Source of the DNA: DATGFB01 sp032160545
GTDB taxonomy: Bacteria > Actinomycetota > Actinomycetes > Mycobacteriales > Jatrophihabitantaceae
Assembly: GCA_032160545.1 (NCBI GenBank)
Contig: JAVHVN010000159.1
Location: 12,603 to 76,602, forward strand
Direction of reading: 5' to 3'
DNA: 64,000 nucleotides
Program-made: the position numbers and the translations under genes
In this document: positions 7,954 through 18,072 of the stretch, in pieces
Position numbering within the stretch: position 1 is the stretch's first letter
Layout of the letters: each line of letters opens with the position of its first letter
Notes under the pieces: generated by a model
The model's input: only the letters and a program-made list of their open reading frames with translations
Told to the model about the DNA's origin: nothing
The model's database searches: none

Positions 7954-8025
7954 GCCCCCGGTCGGACTCGAACCGACACTGGGACCCTTTTAAGGGGTCT
8001 GCCTCTGCCATTGGGCTACGGGGGC
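7954..8025 (-). tRNA. tRNA with anticodon UAA (Leu), class I form
   Basis: 72 nt. A perfect 7-bp acceptor stem (GCCCCCG/CGGGGGC), a short D arm, a 5-bp anticodon stem (GACCC/GGGTC) with loop CTTAAAA giving anticodon UAA, a 5-nt variable loop and a perfect T arm (GTCGG TTCGAGT CCGAC). The discriminator is A and no CCA is encoded. UAA reads UUA (Leu), but bacterial tRNA-Leu normally has a long variable arm, which is missing here. It is a sound cloverleaf, so it is likely expressed; its charging identity is uncertain. Confidence 0.85.
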
Positions 8026-8072
8026 GACGCCGACCTTACGACCCGAGCCGCGCAGTTCGGCAACGGCGGCGA

Positions 8073-9410
8073 TCAGGACACCTCGGGTAACCGCCGCTGC
8101 CCTGAAGCCTGCTCGAACTCGCTGCGCGGCTGCTGAATCTGACCGAGCGCCACCACCTCGCGCCGGAAGCACAACGCGCCGGTCCAGTCGGCGATCACCC
8201 GGATCTTGCGGTTGAGCGTCGGCATCCGCGAGACGTGGTAGGTGCGGTGCATGAACCACGCGACGAAGCCACGCAGCTTGATGCCGTAGATCTCGGCGAC
8301 GCCGCGGTAGAGCCCGAGCGATGCGACCGACCCCACGTACGCGTGCCGGTAGTCCCGCAGCCCCCCGCCGTGCACCGCCGACGCGACGTTCTCGGCGAGC
8401 ACCTTCGCCTGCCGCACCGCATGCTGCGCACTCGGGCCGCACAGCGCGTTCGGGTCGTCCTTCGTCAGGTCGGGGACGGCCGCGCAGTCGCCCGCGGCGA
8501 AGACGCCGTTGACGCCCTTCACGGTGAGGTTGGCCGCGCACGGCAGCCGACCGGCGTCGTCGAGCGGCAGCCCGAAGTCCGTCAGAACCGGGTTGGCCTT
8601 CACGCCTGCCGTCCAGACCAGGGTGTCCGCGTAGAACTCCTCGCCGTCGGAGAGCCGGATGCGCCCGTCCACCGCCGACTCGAGCCGGGTCTCGAGCCGC
8701 ACGTCTATGCCGCGCTCGGTCAACCGGTCGACGGTGTAGGACGACAGCCGCACGGAGACTTCGGGCATGATCCGGGTGGCCGCTTCGATCAGCACCCAGC
8801 GCATGTCGCCCGGGTCGATCGTCGGGATGTAGCGGGTGGCATACCGGGCCATGTCCTCGAGTTCGGCCATGGCCTCGACACCGGCATACCCGCCACCGAC
8901 GAACACGAAGGTCAGCGCGCGGCGCCGGCAATCCGGATCGGTGGTGGACGCGGCCAGGTCGAGGCGCGCCAGCATGTGGTTGCGCAGGAAGATCGCCTCG
9001 CCGATCGTCTTGAACCCGATGCCGCGCTCGGCGAGTCCGGGTATGGGCAGCAGCCGCGAGATCGACCCCGGGCAGACGATCAGCAGGTCGTAGCCGAGTT
9101 CGTAGGGTTCGCCGGTCGCCGGCTGGACGCTCGCCACCCTGCGCTCGTGCTCGACCGCTCGGACGGCGCCGGTGATCACCCGGCAGTGCTTGAGCACCTT
9201 GCGCAGCGGGACGACCACATGGCGCGGCTCGACGCTCCCCGCAGCGGCTTCGGCCAGGAACGGCTGGTATGTCATGTTGGACTGAGGCTCGACGACGGTG
9301 ATGTCGGCGGCGCCACGGGACAGCTTCTTCTGCATCCCGAGCGCCGAGTACATCCCGACGTACCCACCGCCGACGATCAGGATGCGGACCGGGTGGTTCA
9401 GGGTGGTCAT
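8073..9410 (-). CDS. ndh: Type II NADH dehydrogenase (NDH-2)
   Basis: 445 residues from ATG 9410; the frame is open further upstream but family alignment starts here. It has two Rossmann dinucleotide sites: VGGGYVGMYSA near residue 12 (FAD) and VGGGYAGVEAMAEL near 175 (NADH), and the AAGDCAAVPD FAD-binding motif near 315. The C-terminal amphipathic region anchors it to the membrane. NDH-2 transfers electrons from NADH to menaquinone without pumping protons. It is a single gene, with the UAA tRNA just past its 3' end. Confidence 0.92.
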   Translation of the reverse strand: MTTLNHPVRILIVGGGYVGMYSALGMQKKLSRGAADITVVEPQSNMTYQPFLAEAAAGSVEPRHVVVPLRKVLKHCRVITGAVRAVEHERRVASVQPATGEPYELGYDLLIVCPGSISRLLPIPGLAERGIGFKTIGEAIFLRNHMLARLDLAASTTDPDCRRRALTFVFVGGGYAGVEAMAELEDMARYATRYIPTIDPGDMRWVLIEAATRIMPEVSVRLSSYTVDRLTERGIDVRLETRLESAVDGRIRLSDGEEFYADTLVWTAGVKANPVLTDFGLPLDDAGRLPCAANLTVKGVNGVFAAGDCAAVPDLTKDDPNALCGPSAQHAVRQAKVLAENVASAVHGGGLRDYRHAYVGSVASLGLYRGVAEIYGIKLRGFVAWFMHRTYHVSRMPTLNRKIRVIADWTGALCFRREVVALGQIQQPRSEFEQASGQRRLPEVS

Positions 9411-9561
9411 GCCAGGACGGTAGCGAGCGGGCCCGACCGCTGCCAGCGCCATCGCCTCGTCACGCAACGTCGATCGGGCCCGCTCGCGCGCCGCACCGAT
9501 CAGCGCCGCCCTCACTGCGGTTATCTCACACGGTCACCCGGTCACCCGGACGGCGGTGCCG

Positions 9562-10359
9562 TCAGTCGGCCAATCCCGCCAGTTGCGCGGCCCGTCCCAG
9601 CACCGCGTCGAGCATGGGTTCGGTGAGCCGGCCGGTGAAGGTGTTCTGCTGGCTCACGTGGTAGCAGCCGAGGATGGTTCGGCCGTCCACCGGCGCCTCC
9701 ACGCCATGCCCGAACAGCGGCAGCCGCCCGGGCAGCGGCACTGCGGCGGCGCGCAGTGCCGGCCAGAGCGCCGCCCAGCCGAAGCCCCCGAGGACCACCA
9801 CCGCGCGCAGGCCCGGCCAGAGCAGGGACAACTCGCGGGCCAGCCACGGGCGGCAGGCGTCGCGCTCCTCGGGCGTCGGCTTGTTCGCCGGCGGCGCGCA
9901 GCGGACCGGCGCGGCGACCCGAACCCCGTACAGCTGCAGGCCGTCGCCGGCGGCAACCGAGGTCGGCTGGTTGGCGAGGCCGGCGCGGTGCAGGCCGGCA
10001 TACAGCCACTCGCCGCTGCGATCCCCGGTGAACATCCGGCCGGTGCGGTTGGCACCGTGCGCGGCCGGGGCGAGCCCGACGATCAGGATCCGGGCGTCCG
10101 TCGCACCGAAGCTCGGGACCGGACGCCCCCAGTAGACCTGGTCGGCGAAGGCCCGGCGCTTCTCGACCGCCACCTGCTCGCGCCACTGGACCAGTCGCGG
10201 GCAGGCCCGGCACACCGACGAGCGGGCCTGGACGTCGTGCAACGTGCGGGCCGAGGCGGCCAACCGGCGGCCGTCCTCGGCGTTGTGTGCAACCGGAGTG
10301 CGCGGCGTGGCGGGGTCGGCCGGCCATCCGCTGCCCGGCCGTGCCCCCATGCCGCCCAC
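9562..10359 (-). CDS. Family 5-like (UdgB) uracil-DNA glycosylase
   Basis: 265 residues. The motif A segment GLAPAAHGANRTGRMF, the C-terminal HVSQQNTFTG segment and the iron-sulfur cysteines (CRACPRL near 50, then C in APVRCAPP and RDACRPW, and GCYHVSQ) are those of family 5 (TTUDGB-type) uracil-DNA glycosylases. These remove uracil and some oxidised bases and have Ala/Asn in place of the classical catalytic Asp. Either of two Met (10359, 10350) may be the start. It is a single gene between ndh and the DUF4235 gene. Confidence 0.88.
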   Translation of the reverse strand: MGGMGARPGSGWPADPATPRTPVAHNAEDGRRLAASARTLHDVQARSSVCRACPRLVQWREQVAVEKRRAFADQVYWGRPVPSFGATDARILIVGLAPAAHGANRTGRMFTGDRSGEWLYAGLHRAGLANQPTSVAAGDGLQLYGVRVAAPVRCAPPANKPTPEERDACRPWLARELSLLWPGLRAVVVLGGFGWAALWPALRAAAVPLPGRLPLFGHGVEAPVDGRTILGCYHVSQQNTFTGRLTEPMLDAVLGRAAQLAGLAD

Positions 10360-10426
10360 CCTGCCACGGCGCGGGCGGCGTCCCTTGACCGGTCAACGTG
10401 CTGTGGAGCGTGGGTAGGGTTCGGCC

Positions 10427-10804
10427 ATGGCGAACATCGCGGGCAAGATCAGCATGAAAATGCTGACGATCGCCGTCGGTATCCCCGTCGGGATCGTCAC
10501 CAAGAAGGTCGTCGAGCAGACCTGGACGACCGTGCGCCCGGACGACCCGCCCCGCAAGCCGACTCAGGCCGGCGCGAAATGGGGGGACGCGATCGCGTGG
10601 GGCGCGCTCTCGGCGGTAGGCGTCGTCGCCGCGGACATGTTCACACGCAAGGGTGCCGAAGGTGCCTGGCGGTTCCTCATCGGCACCGAGCCGCCGCCGC
10701 CGAAGACCACCAAGGGGATGAAGAAGCTCGAGCGCGCGCAGGAGCGGGTGTCGAGCGACGATGCCGACGCCACCGTGGTGAGCGCCCCGACGCCACTGCC
10801 GTGA
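10427..10804 (+). CDS. DUF4235 membrane protein
   Basis: 125 residues. The pattern of an N-terminal helix with TIAVGIPVGIVTKKVVEQTW, a PxDPP turn, and a second helix AIAWGALSAVGVVAADMFTRKGAEGAWR is typical of DUF4235, a small actinobacterial two-helix membrane protein of unknown role. The polar tail (about 90-125) is cytoplasmic or disordered. It converges on ppx with 111 bp between. Confidence 0.85.
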   Translation: MANIAGKISMKMLTIAVGIPVGIVTKKVVEQTWTTVRPDDPPRKPTQAGAKWGDAIAWGALSAVGVVAADMFTRKGAEGAWRFLIGTEPPPPKTTKGMKKLERAQERVSSDDADATVVSAPTPLP

Positions 10805-10915
10805 CGCGCCGCCCGAGGTGCGTGGGGATCGATCAGGAGCCTACGAGTGGTGTGATGACCTCGTCCTAAAAACGACAAGTCACCGCTTGGCCAATGGCTC
10901 TGCCGATCGACAGAG

Positions 10916-11830
10916 TCAGTCGAGCAGGCCCAGGGCGATGCCGTCGAGGATGTCGTGTTCGCTCGCGATGACCTCGGCGGCGCCGGTCGCCTCGACGAGC
11001 GAGCGCAGCACCAGCGCACCGGCAGCGATGACGTCGACACGGCCGGGATGCATCACCGGTAACGCGGCACGCTCGGCGCGCGGCATGTGCAGCAGGCGGC
11101 CGGTGACGGCGGCGACCTCGGCCGCGGTGATCGTGGCGCCGTGGATGGCGTCGGCGTCGTAGCGCTCGAGGCCCAGCGCGATCGCGGCGATCGTCGTCAC
11201 GGTGCCGGCCACCCCGATGAGCCGGTCGGTCGCGTCGAGCGGCACCACCCGAGCGGCCTCGGCGATCGCGGCGCGCAGGTCGTCCACGGTCCGCCGCACC
11301 TGCTCGTCCGTCGGCGGGTCGTCGTGCAGGTGCCGCTCGGTCAGGCGCACGCAGCCGACGTCCATGCTGTATGAGAACTGCACGCCGGAGTCGTCGCCGA
11401 GAACCAGCTCGGTCGAACCGCCGCCGATGTCGGCGACGAGCCGGCGCCCCGTGACGCCGGGCAACCCGGCGAGCGCGCCGCGAAACGACAGCTCGGCCTC
11501 CTCGGCGCCGGCGATGACCTCGGGCGGGACGCCGAGCTCTCGCTCGACGATCGCGACGAAGTCGGCGCGGTTCTCGGCGTCGCGCGTCGCACTCGTCGCC
11601 ACCATGCGCACCCGTTCGGCACCCGACCCGGTGATCGTGGCGGCGTAATCGGCAAGGGCCACCCGGGTGCGCTCGATCGCCTCGGGCGCGAGGCGGCCGG
11701 TGCGGTCGACGCCCTGGCCGAGCCGCACCACCCTCATCTCGCGCACCACGTCGAGCAGTCCGTCCGGTCCGGGGTCGGCGACGAGCAGCCGGATCGAGTT
11801 CGTCCCGCAATCGATGGCGGCGACCCTCAT
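10916..11830 (-). CDS. ppx: Ppx/GppA family exopolyphosphatase/pppGpp phosphohydrolase
   Basis: 304 residues from ATG 11830. It has the ASKHA-fold phosphate-binding loops of Ppx/GppA: DCGTNSIRLLV at the N-terminus and ADIGGGSTEL near 140. The C-terminal HD-like extension of E. coli Ppx is missing, as is usual in the short actinobacterial Ppx type. Such proteins release phosphate from polyphosphate or the 5' phosphate of pppGpp. It is last in the operon ftsB-DUF501-ppx, with its start overlapping the DUF501 stop by 4 nt (ATGA). The order matches that of mycobacteria and Streptomyces. Confidence 0.92.
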   Translation of the reverse strand: MRVAAIDCGTNSIRLLVADPGPDGLLDVVREMRVVRLGQGVDRTGRLAPEAIERTRVALADYAATITGSGAERVRMVATSATRDAENRADFVAIVERELGVPPEVIAGAEEAELSFRGALAGLPGVTGRRLVADIGGGSTELVLGDDSGVQFSYSMDVGCVRLTERHLHDDPPTDEQVRRTVDDLRAAIAEAARVVPLDATDRLIGVAGTVTTIAAIALGLERYDADAIHGATITAAEVAAVTGRLLHMPRAERAALPVMHPGRVDVIAAGALVLRSLVEATGAAEVIASEHDILDGIALGLLD

Positions 11831-12324
11831 CGAGGCTCCCGCGGGACGCACGGCCCGTTGGCCCACCACGCCGGCAACGCCGCGAGCGCCTCGTCGCCGA
11901 GGGGGTTCGCGCCCGGGCCGCCGGCGAGACTGTGCCCGACGAGGACGTGCAGACACTTCACCCGGTTCGGCATGCCACCGGCGCTGATGCCCGCGATCTC
12001 GTCCACGTGCCCGATCTGCTCCCGCCGGCCGAGGTAGGAGTCGTGCGCCTGCTGGTAGGCCGCGGCCAGCTCGTCGTCGGAGCGCAGCCGATCGGTCATC
12101 TCGCGCATCACCCCCGACGACTCGAGCGTGCCGATGGCGGACGCGAGGCGCGGGCAGGTGACGTAGTACAAAGTCGGGAACGGCGTCCCGTCGGCCAGTC
12201 GCGGCGAGGTCTCGATCACATCGGGGTTGCCGCACGGGCAGCGATGCGCCACCTCGCGGATCGCCCTGGGCTCGCGGCCGAGCTGGGCGCGGACGGCCGC
12301 CCGGTCGGCGTCCGACGCCGTCAC
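11827..12324 (-). CDS. DUF501 domain-containing protein
   Basis: 165 residues from GTG 12324, coupled by a 4-nt GTGA-type overlap to the ftsB stop and by ATGA to ppx. Conserved DUF501 features are CPCGNPDVIETSPRL near residue 28, FPTLYYVTCPRL and the C-terminal GMPNRVKCLHVLVGHSLA with GANPLGDEAL. The cysteines suggest metal binding. Function is unknown; the family is almost always between ftsB and ppx in actinobacteria. Confidence 0.92.
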   Translation of the reverse strand: MTASDADRAAVRAQLGREPRAIREVAHRCPCGNPDVIETSPRLADGTPFPTLYYVTCPRLASAIGTLESSGVMREMTDRLRSDDELAAAYQQAHDSYLGRREQIGHVDEIAGISAGGMPNRVKCLHVLVGHSLAGGPGANPLGDEALAALPAWWANGPCVPREPR

Positions 12325-12725
12325 CGCCCGGCGACCTGCACGCTGTGCCAGAGCTTGCCGTTCCACGTGGTCGCCGGTGCGTCGGCCGCGACGCCGGAGG
12401 AGGTCTCGATGTCGGACTTCTGGCCCGGCCGGACGACGACGTACACCGTGTCGCCGGGCATCGCGTATTGCAGCCGGGTGCGCGCCTGCTGCTGGATGTA
12501 GCCGGGGTCGGACCACTGCTGCTGCAGCACCGTCAGCTTCGCGAGTTGGGTCTGGTCGTCCTGCAACTTCTGCGCCGCCTTCTGCACGTCGCCGCGGCTG
12601 CCGAAGTACCGGTTCAGCGGCGACGCCAACAGCACGAGCAGGATCACCACGAGCATGCCGAGCACGAGGGCGCGGCCGGTGACCGCCCGGGCGGGACGGC
12701 CGCGGGCGGGTCGCGCCGAGGTCAT
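12321..12725 (-). CDS. ftsB: FtsB/DivIC-family septum formation initiator
   Basis: 134 residues from ATG 12725. A short cytoplasmic basic N-terminus, one transmembrane helix (about 22-41, VLGMLVVILLVLLASPL), a periplasmic coiled coil (about 48-72) and the conserved YIQQQARTRLQYAMPGDTVY segment identify FtsB/DivIC. The protein bridges FtsL and FtsQ in the divisome. The gene begins 4 bp after eno and overlaps DUF501, so the three downstream genes are one transcription unit with eno. Confidence 0.9.
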   Translation of the reverse strand: MTSARPARGRPARAVTGRALVLGMLVVILLVLLASPLNRYFGSRGDVQKAAQKLQDDQTQLAKLTVLQQQWSDPGYIQQQARTRLQYAMPGDTVYVVVRPGQKSDIETSSGVAADAPATTWNGKLWHSVQVAGR

Positions 12726-12729
12726 CGGA

Positions 12730-14064
<1,335 letters not shown>

Positions 14065-14129
14065 CTAGCCGGGGGCGTCGGCCCCGCTCGTGCGCCCCGC
14101 CGGGACGACCGCTCGCCGCCCCGAGCGCG

Positions 14130-16076
14130 TCACAAGGCGATCCGCGATCCCATGACCACGGTGCGGTCGACCGGCAGGGCGAAGTAGGCGGCGGGGTTGG
14201 CGGCGTTGCGGGACAGCGCGATGAACAGCCGCTTGCGCCAGGGCCGCAGACCGGGATCGGTCCCGCGTTCGATGGTGATCCGTGACAGGAAGTACAACGC
14301 CGAGTCCGGATCGAAATCGAGCTCGTCGGTGAGCATGAGCGCGTCACGCAGCACCTCGGGGATGTTCTGCTCGTCATGGAAGCCGAACCGGGCGGCGAGA
14401 TGGACGACGCCGTCGTCCTCGTAGCCGAGCGGGTCGACACTCAGCCGCTCGCTGCGGGGCACGTGCGGAACGTTCAAGGAGACCACCGAGACGATCACCA
14501 CATGCTCGTGCAGTACCTGGTTGAACTCGACGTTCGCACGCAGCGCGACCGGCACCGTGTCCTTCGTCGGGTGCGGGAACACCGCGGTACCGGACACCCG
14601 GGTCACCGGTTGCGCGCGCAGCCGATCGACGAAATCGGTCAACGAGCCCTCGAGCTCGATCCGACGCGCGGTGACCAGTCGGCGCCCGCGCTGCCATGTG
14701 AGCATCACGGTCACGACGATGACGCCGATCAACAAGGGCAGCCAGCCGCCGTGCGCGACCTTGGTGAGGTTCGCCGCGAAGAAGGTCAGCTCGACGCCAC
14801 CGAACACCACGCCGATGGCGACGAGCCGCCGGCGCGGCCAATGCCAGCCGGCGCCGGCGAGGATCAGGAACAGCGTGGTGGTCAACAGCAACGTCCCGGT
14901 GACCGCGAGGCCATAGGCGGTGGCGAGCCGGCTGGACGACCGGAACGAGAGCGTCAGGACGAGCACGCCGCCGAACAGCAGCCAGTTCACGGCGGGTACG
15001 TAGATCTGGCCGCTCTCCTCGGACGACGTCTGCCGCACGGTGACGCGTGGCAGGAACCCGAGCCGCATCGCCTGCCGGGTGACCGAGAACGCACCCGAGA
15101 TGACCGCCTGCGACGCGATGACGGTCGCCATCGTGGCGAGGACGACCAGGGGGATCCGTCCCCAGTTCGGTGCCAGCTGGAAGAAGGGGTTCGCCACCGC
15201 TGTCGGCTGCTGCAGGATCAGCGCGCCTTGGCCGAGGTAGTTCACGCTCAGCGCGGGGAACACGACGGCGAACCACGCGCGCCGGATCGGCGGCCGGCCG
15301 AAGTGTCCCATGTCGGCGTACAACGCCTCGGCACCGGTGATCGCGAGGACGACGGCACCCATGGCGATGAACGCGACGTAGGGGTGGTCGGCCACGAACG
15401 ACCCGGCGTACGTGGGTGACAACGCGCGCAGGATGTCGGGATGCGCGAGGATCTTCGGCAGGCCGAGGGCTGCGAGCGCACCGAACCACAACACCATCAC
15501 CGGCCCGAACAGCCGCCCCACCGTGTGCGTGCCGATGCGTTGCACGATGAACAAGAGGGTGAGGATCGCGACGCTGATCGGCAGGACGAGGTCCTTGACC
15601 GACGGGGCCGCGACCTCGACTCCTTCGACGGCCGACAGCACCGAGATCGCAGGAGTGATGACGCTGTCGCCGAAGAACAGTGACGCGCCGATGACGCCGA
15701 GCAGCATCGCCACCGAGACCAGCCGGCCCCCCGAGCTGATCCGCTCACGGATCAGCGCGGCCATCGCCATGATGCCGCCCTCGCCGTCGTTGTCGGCGCG
15801 CAGGATGAACACCACGTACTTGATCGAGACGATCAGCAGGATCGACCAGAACACGAGCGAGATGACGCCGTACACGTCCGACGGAGTCGGCTTCACCGCG
15901 CCATGGTCGATGGCGAACACGGTCTGCAGCGCGTACAGGGGGCTCGTCCCGATGTCACCGAAGACGACGCCGAGCGCACCGAGGGCGAGGCCGGCCGCAC
16001 CGCCACCGTGGGCGGCCGGGTGCGCGGGGTTGCCCGCCTGACGTGCGGAACGCCGGCTCGTTCCCGTCGAGCTCAT
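14130..16076 (-). CDS. kup: KUP-family potassium uptake permease
   Basis: 648 residues. A disordered N-terminal 25 residues is followed by the family opening LGALGVVFGDIGTSPLYA, about 12 membrane helices up to residue ~455, and a ~190-residue cytoplasmic C-terminal domain, as in E. coli Kup. DIGTSPLYALQ and GEGGIMAMAAL are signature segments of the K+ path. The transporter is a K+/H+ symporter for low-potassium conditions. The gene interrupts the usual mazG-eno spacing. Its 45-bp upstream gap leaves no room for a c-di-AMP riboswitch. Confidence 0.95.
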   Translation of the reverse strand: MSSTGTSRRSARQAGNPAHPAAHGGGAAGLALGALGVVFGDIGTSPLYALQTVFAIDHGAVKPTPSDVYGVISLVFWSILLIVSIKYVVFILRADNDGEGGIMAMAALIRERISSGGRLVSVAMLLGVIGASLFFGDSVITPAISVLSAVEGVEVAAPSVKDLVLPISVAILTLLFIVQRIGTHTVGRLFGPVMVLWFGALAALGLPKILAHPDILRALSPTYAGSFVADHPYVAFIAMGAVVLAITGAEALYADMGHFGRPPIRRAWFAVVFPALSVNYLGQGALILQQPTAVANPFFQLAPNWGRIPLVVLATMATVIASQAVISGAFSVTRQAMRLGFLPRVTVRQTSSEESGQIYVPAVNWLLFGGVLVLTLSFRSSSRLATAYGLAVTGTLLLTTTLFLILAGAGWHWPRRRLVAIGVVFGGVELTFFAANLTKVAHGGWLPLLIGVIVVTVMLTWQRGRRLVTARRIELEGSLTDFVDRLRAQPVTRVSGTAVFPHPTKDTVPVALRANVEFNQVLHEHVVIVSVVSLNVPHVPRSERLSVDPLGYEDDGVVHLAARFGFHDEQNIPEVLRDALMLTDELDFDPDSALYFLSRITIERGTDPGLRPWRKRLFIALSRNAANPAAYFALPVDRTVVMGSRIAL

Positions 16077-16121
16077 AACAGCAGTCTGCCGGGTTCCCCG
16101 GTGCCCGGCCGGGACCGCGGG

Positions 16122-16508
16122 TCAGAGAACCTTGATGCCGAAGCGGACGAGTTCGCCGTGCGGGACGCTGACCAGCACGCGCGCGGCGGAGCCGACCTCG
16201 GTGCCGATCAGCACCGTGTGGCCCGGCCGCGGCGCAGCGCCGTCCTGCGGCCAGAACGGATCCTCGTCGAGGTGAAGTCGCAGGGTTCGATCGGTCCCGT
16301 GGTGCAGCGTGACGACGCCGTGGGCGAGCAGTGGATCGACGGCGCTGACCCGGAAGCGCCACCGGCCGGATACTCCCGGCAGCGTGCCGTGCCGGACCCG
16401 GATGCCGCACAGGAACGCGTCGGGGTGTCGCTGCTGCCTCTCGAGCCAGTTCGACAGCCAACTGCCCGGGGACGGGCGCCGCGCGTTCGACGGCAACCAC
16501 CCGACCAT
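16122..16508 (-). CDS. Conserved-looking hypothetical protein
   Basis: 128 residues, soluble, no signal peptide. A Trp-rich start (SWLSNWLERQQRHPDAFLCGIRV) and several beta-strand-like segments (GVVTLHHGTDRTLRLHL, GHTVLIGTEVGSAARVLVSV) suggest a beta-rich domain. It lies 45 bp upstream of kup and 94 bp downstream of mazG on the same strand, so it may be cotranscribed with kup. I do not recognise the family. Confidence 0.6.
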   Translation of the reverse strand: MVGWLPSNARRPSPGSWLSNWLERQQRHPDAFLCGIRVRHGTLPGVSGRWRFRVSAVDPLLAHGVVTLHHGTDRTLRLHLDEDPFWPQDGAAPRPGHTVLIGTEVGSAARVLVSVPHGELVRFGIKVL

Positions 16509-16602
16509 CAGCCCACCCTACGGCCGAGTCGCCGTCCGCTTCCCCTCTGTGGTTACCGGATCTTCGGCCCGGATGTGGAGATCTCAGGGGGGAAGCGGGG
16601 TG

Positions 16603-17250
16603 CTAGTCGGCGCCGGGCAGGGGCTGGCGGGCGGCTTCGGCCGCGCGCAGCGACTCTCGGTAGGAGCGGACGGTCGCACGCAGCGCGCCCTCGGGGTCGA
16701 CCCCGGCTTCGGCGGCTTCGCGAGCGAGGGCGAACAGGCGCGCGCCGAAGTCGTCGGCAGGCGGCGGCCCGACCTCGGCGAGTCCGCCGCGGCGCGCCCG
16801 CGCGACCAGCTTGGCGGTCAGTGCGAGTGCCGGCTGCGCCATCGGGACGCCGTCGGTGGCCGACGTCCGTCCCTTCTCGGCGACCTTCTGACGCTCCCAC
16901 GTCTCGTTGAGCGCGGCGGCGTCGGTGACCTCGGCATCGGCGAACACGTGCGGATGACGGCGGACGAGCTTCTCGACCAGGTCGCCCGCGACGTCCTCGA
17001 TCGAGAACGCCTCGCCGGGAGGAAGCTCGGCGGTCAGCCGGGCGTGGAACAGCACCTGGAGCAGCAGGTCGCCGAGCTCCTCACGCAGCAGCGCGAGGTC
17101 GCCGGTCTCGATCGCTTCGAGCGTCTCGTAGGTCTCTTCGAGCAGGTACTTCGCAAGCGACTCGTGCGTCTGCTCGGCATCCCAAGGGCAGCCGCCCGGC
17201 GATCGCAGCCGGTCCATGACCTCGACCGCGCGCTGCAGTTGCGAGGCCAT
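16603..17250 (-). CDS. mazG: MazG-family nucleoside triphosphate pyrophosphohydrolase
   Basis: 215 residues. It has one all-alpha MazG domain with CPWDAEQTHESL, EETYETLEAI (ExxE) and EELGDLLLQVLFHA (ExxD), which bind Mg2+ and the triphosphate. The C-terminal part is shorter than in the two-domain E. coli MazG. It removes aberrant dNTPs/NTPs as monophosphates. It starts 9 bp after the SurA-like lipoprotein gene, downstream of mfd, the usual actinobacterial order. Confidence 0.93.
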   Translation of the reverse strand: MASQLQRAVEVMDRLRSPGGCPWDAEQTHESLAKYLLEETYETLEAIETGDLALLREELGDLLLQVLFHARLTAELPPGEAFSIEDVAGDLVEKLVRRHPHVFADAEVTDAAALNETWERQKVAEKGRTSATDGVPMAQPALALTAKLVARARRGGLAEVGPPPADDFGARLFALAREAAEAGVDPEGALRATVRSYRESLRAAEAARQPLPGAD

Positions 17251-17259
17251 CTCGCACCC

Positions 17260-17979
17260 TCAGCCCGTGCCGGCCGGCGACGGCGTGTCGGAGGGTGCGG
17301 CGGGCGCGGGTGTAGCGGACCCGGTGGGGCCGGTGGACCCGGTGGACCCGGTGGCCGATGGGGACGCGGGCGAGTAGGTGCTGCCGGGCAGCAGCGTCAG
17401 GAAGTTCGGCAGCCCGGCCTTGGGGTCGCCCGAGAGGTCCAGCGTCTTGGGGTCCCACGCGCCGTACCGCGGATTGACCGTGACGTTCAGGTCGAGCTGT
17501 GCAAGGAGCTTCTGCGCGTCGACCGTCCCGTTCTGGATCTCGGTACCGAGCACCTGCTGGATCGCCTGGCCACGCAGGTACAGGCTCGCGAAGCTGCGCT
17601 GGTAACCGTGCTTGGCATAGTCGGCCGCGACCTGCTCGACCGTCGTCCCGTTGAGCAACGCGGTCTGCGCGGCCGTGATCGCGCCCTGGGACGGCTGCCC
17701 GCCCGGCGTGCGCGCGAGGACGTCGGTGTAGAGCTGGGTCTCGAGCAGCGTGCGCAGCACCCAGGTGCGCGCCGGGATCGTCGTCGTGACACCGGTGTTC
17801 TGGTCCTGCTGGGGCACGGCCTCGGCGTTGGGCGTGAGGTACTTGGTGACGTCAGTCTCGGTGATGCGGTGCCCGTTGATCTTCGCGGCGAGGCCGACAT
17901 TGCTGCGGCAGGCGCTGAGCCCAGTGACGAGCAGGGCGGTACAGGCGGCGGCAGCGACGATGCGGAACGGGCGTCTCAC
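17260..17979 (-). CDS. SurA_N-like lipoprotein
   Basis: 239 residues. The signal peptide ends in the lipobox LSAC (Cys at about 24), so it should be a lipoprotein on the outer face of the membrane. The mature part begins LAAKINGHRITETDVTKYL, the opening of the SurA/PrsA N-terminal chaperone domain; the PPIase domain is absent. Mycobacterial genes at this position encode a similar lipoprotein. The C-terminal ~40 residues are Pro/Thr/Ser/Gly-rich, and include an (S/P)TG repeat encoded by four 9-bp units. A role in folding of exported proteins is inferred from the family. Confidence 0.8.
   Translation of the reverse strand: MRRPFRIVAAAACTALLVTGLSACRSNVGLAAKINGHRITETDVTKYLTPNAEAVPQQDQNTGVTTTIPARTWVLRTLLETQLYTDVLARTPGGQPSQGAITAAQTALLNGTTVEQVAADYAKHGYQRSFASLYLRGQAIQQVLGTEIQNGTVDAQKLLAQLDLNVTVNPRYGAWDPKTLDLSGDPKAGLPNFLTLLPGSTYSPASPSATGSTGSTGPTGSATPAPAAPSDTPSPAGTG
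17321..17356 (-). repeat. Four 9-bp tandem repeats in the lipoprotein C-terminus
   Basis: Units of CCGGTGGAC at 17321-17329, 17330-17338, 17339-17347 and 17348-17356, with small variations, encode STG/PTG triplets in a low-complexity tail. The unit is a multiple of 3, so copy-number change would keep the frame. Confidence 0.85.
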
Positions 17980-18072
17980 GAGTTCCAGAATGTCATGCAG
18001 TCCGGCCGATCCTGATACCGGGACCGCCTTGACGGTATCCGGCCACGTCGAGCTCGCCGCCGTCCGAGCAGC

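Noticed and set aside
5810..8011. Minus-strand frame of about 730 codons across the GH87 gene
   Set aside because: Shadow frame; it also runs into the tRNA gene, and the plus strand has a signal peptide and the three catalytic Asp.
10898..10915. Imperfect 18-bp palindrome centred on CGATCG at the ppx stop
   Set aside because: One mismatch and no loop; too short to call a terminator between convergent genes.
16077..16121. ydaO-type c-di-AMP riboswitch before kup
   Set aside because: Only 45 bp separate kup from the upstream gene, too short for the aptamer, and no matching core is visible.
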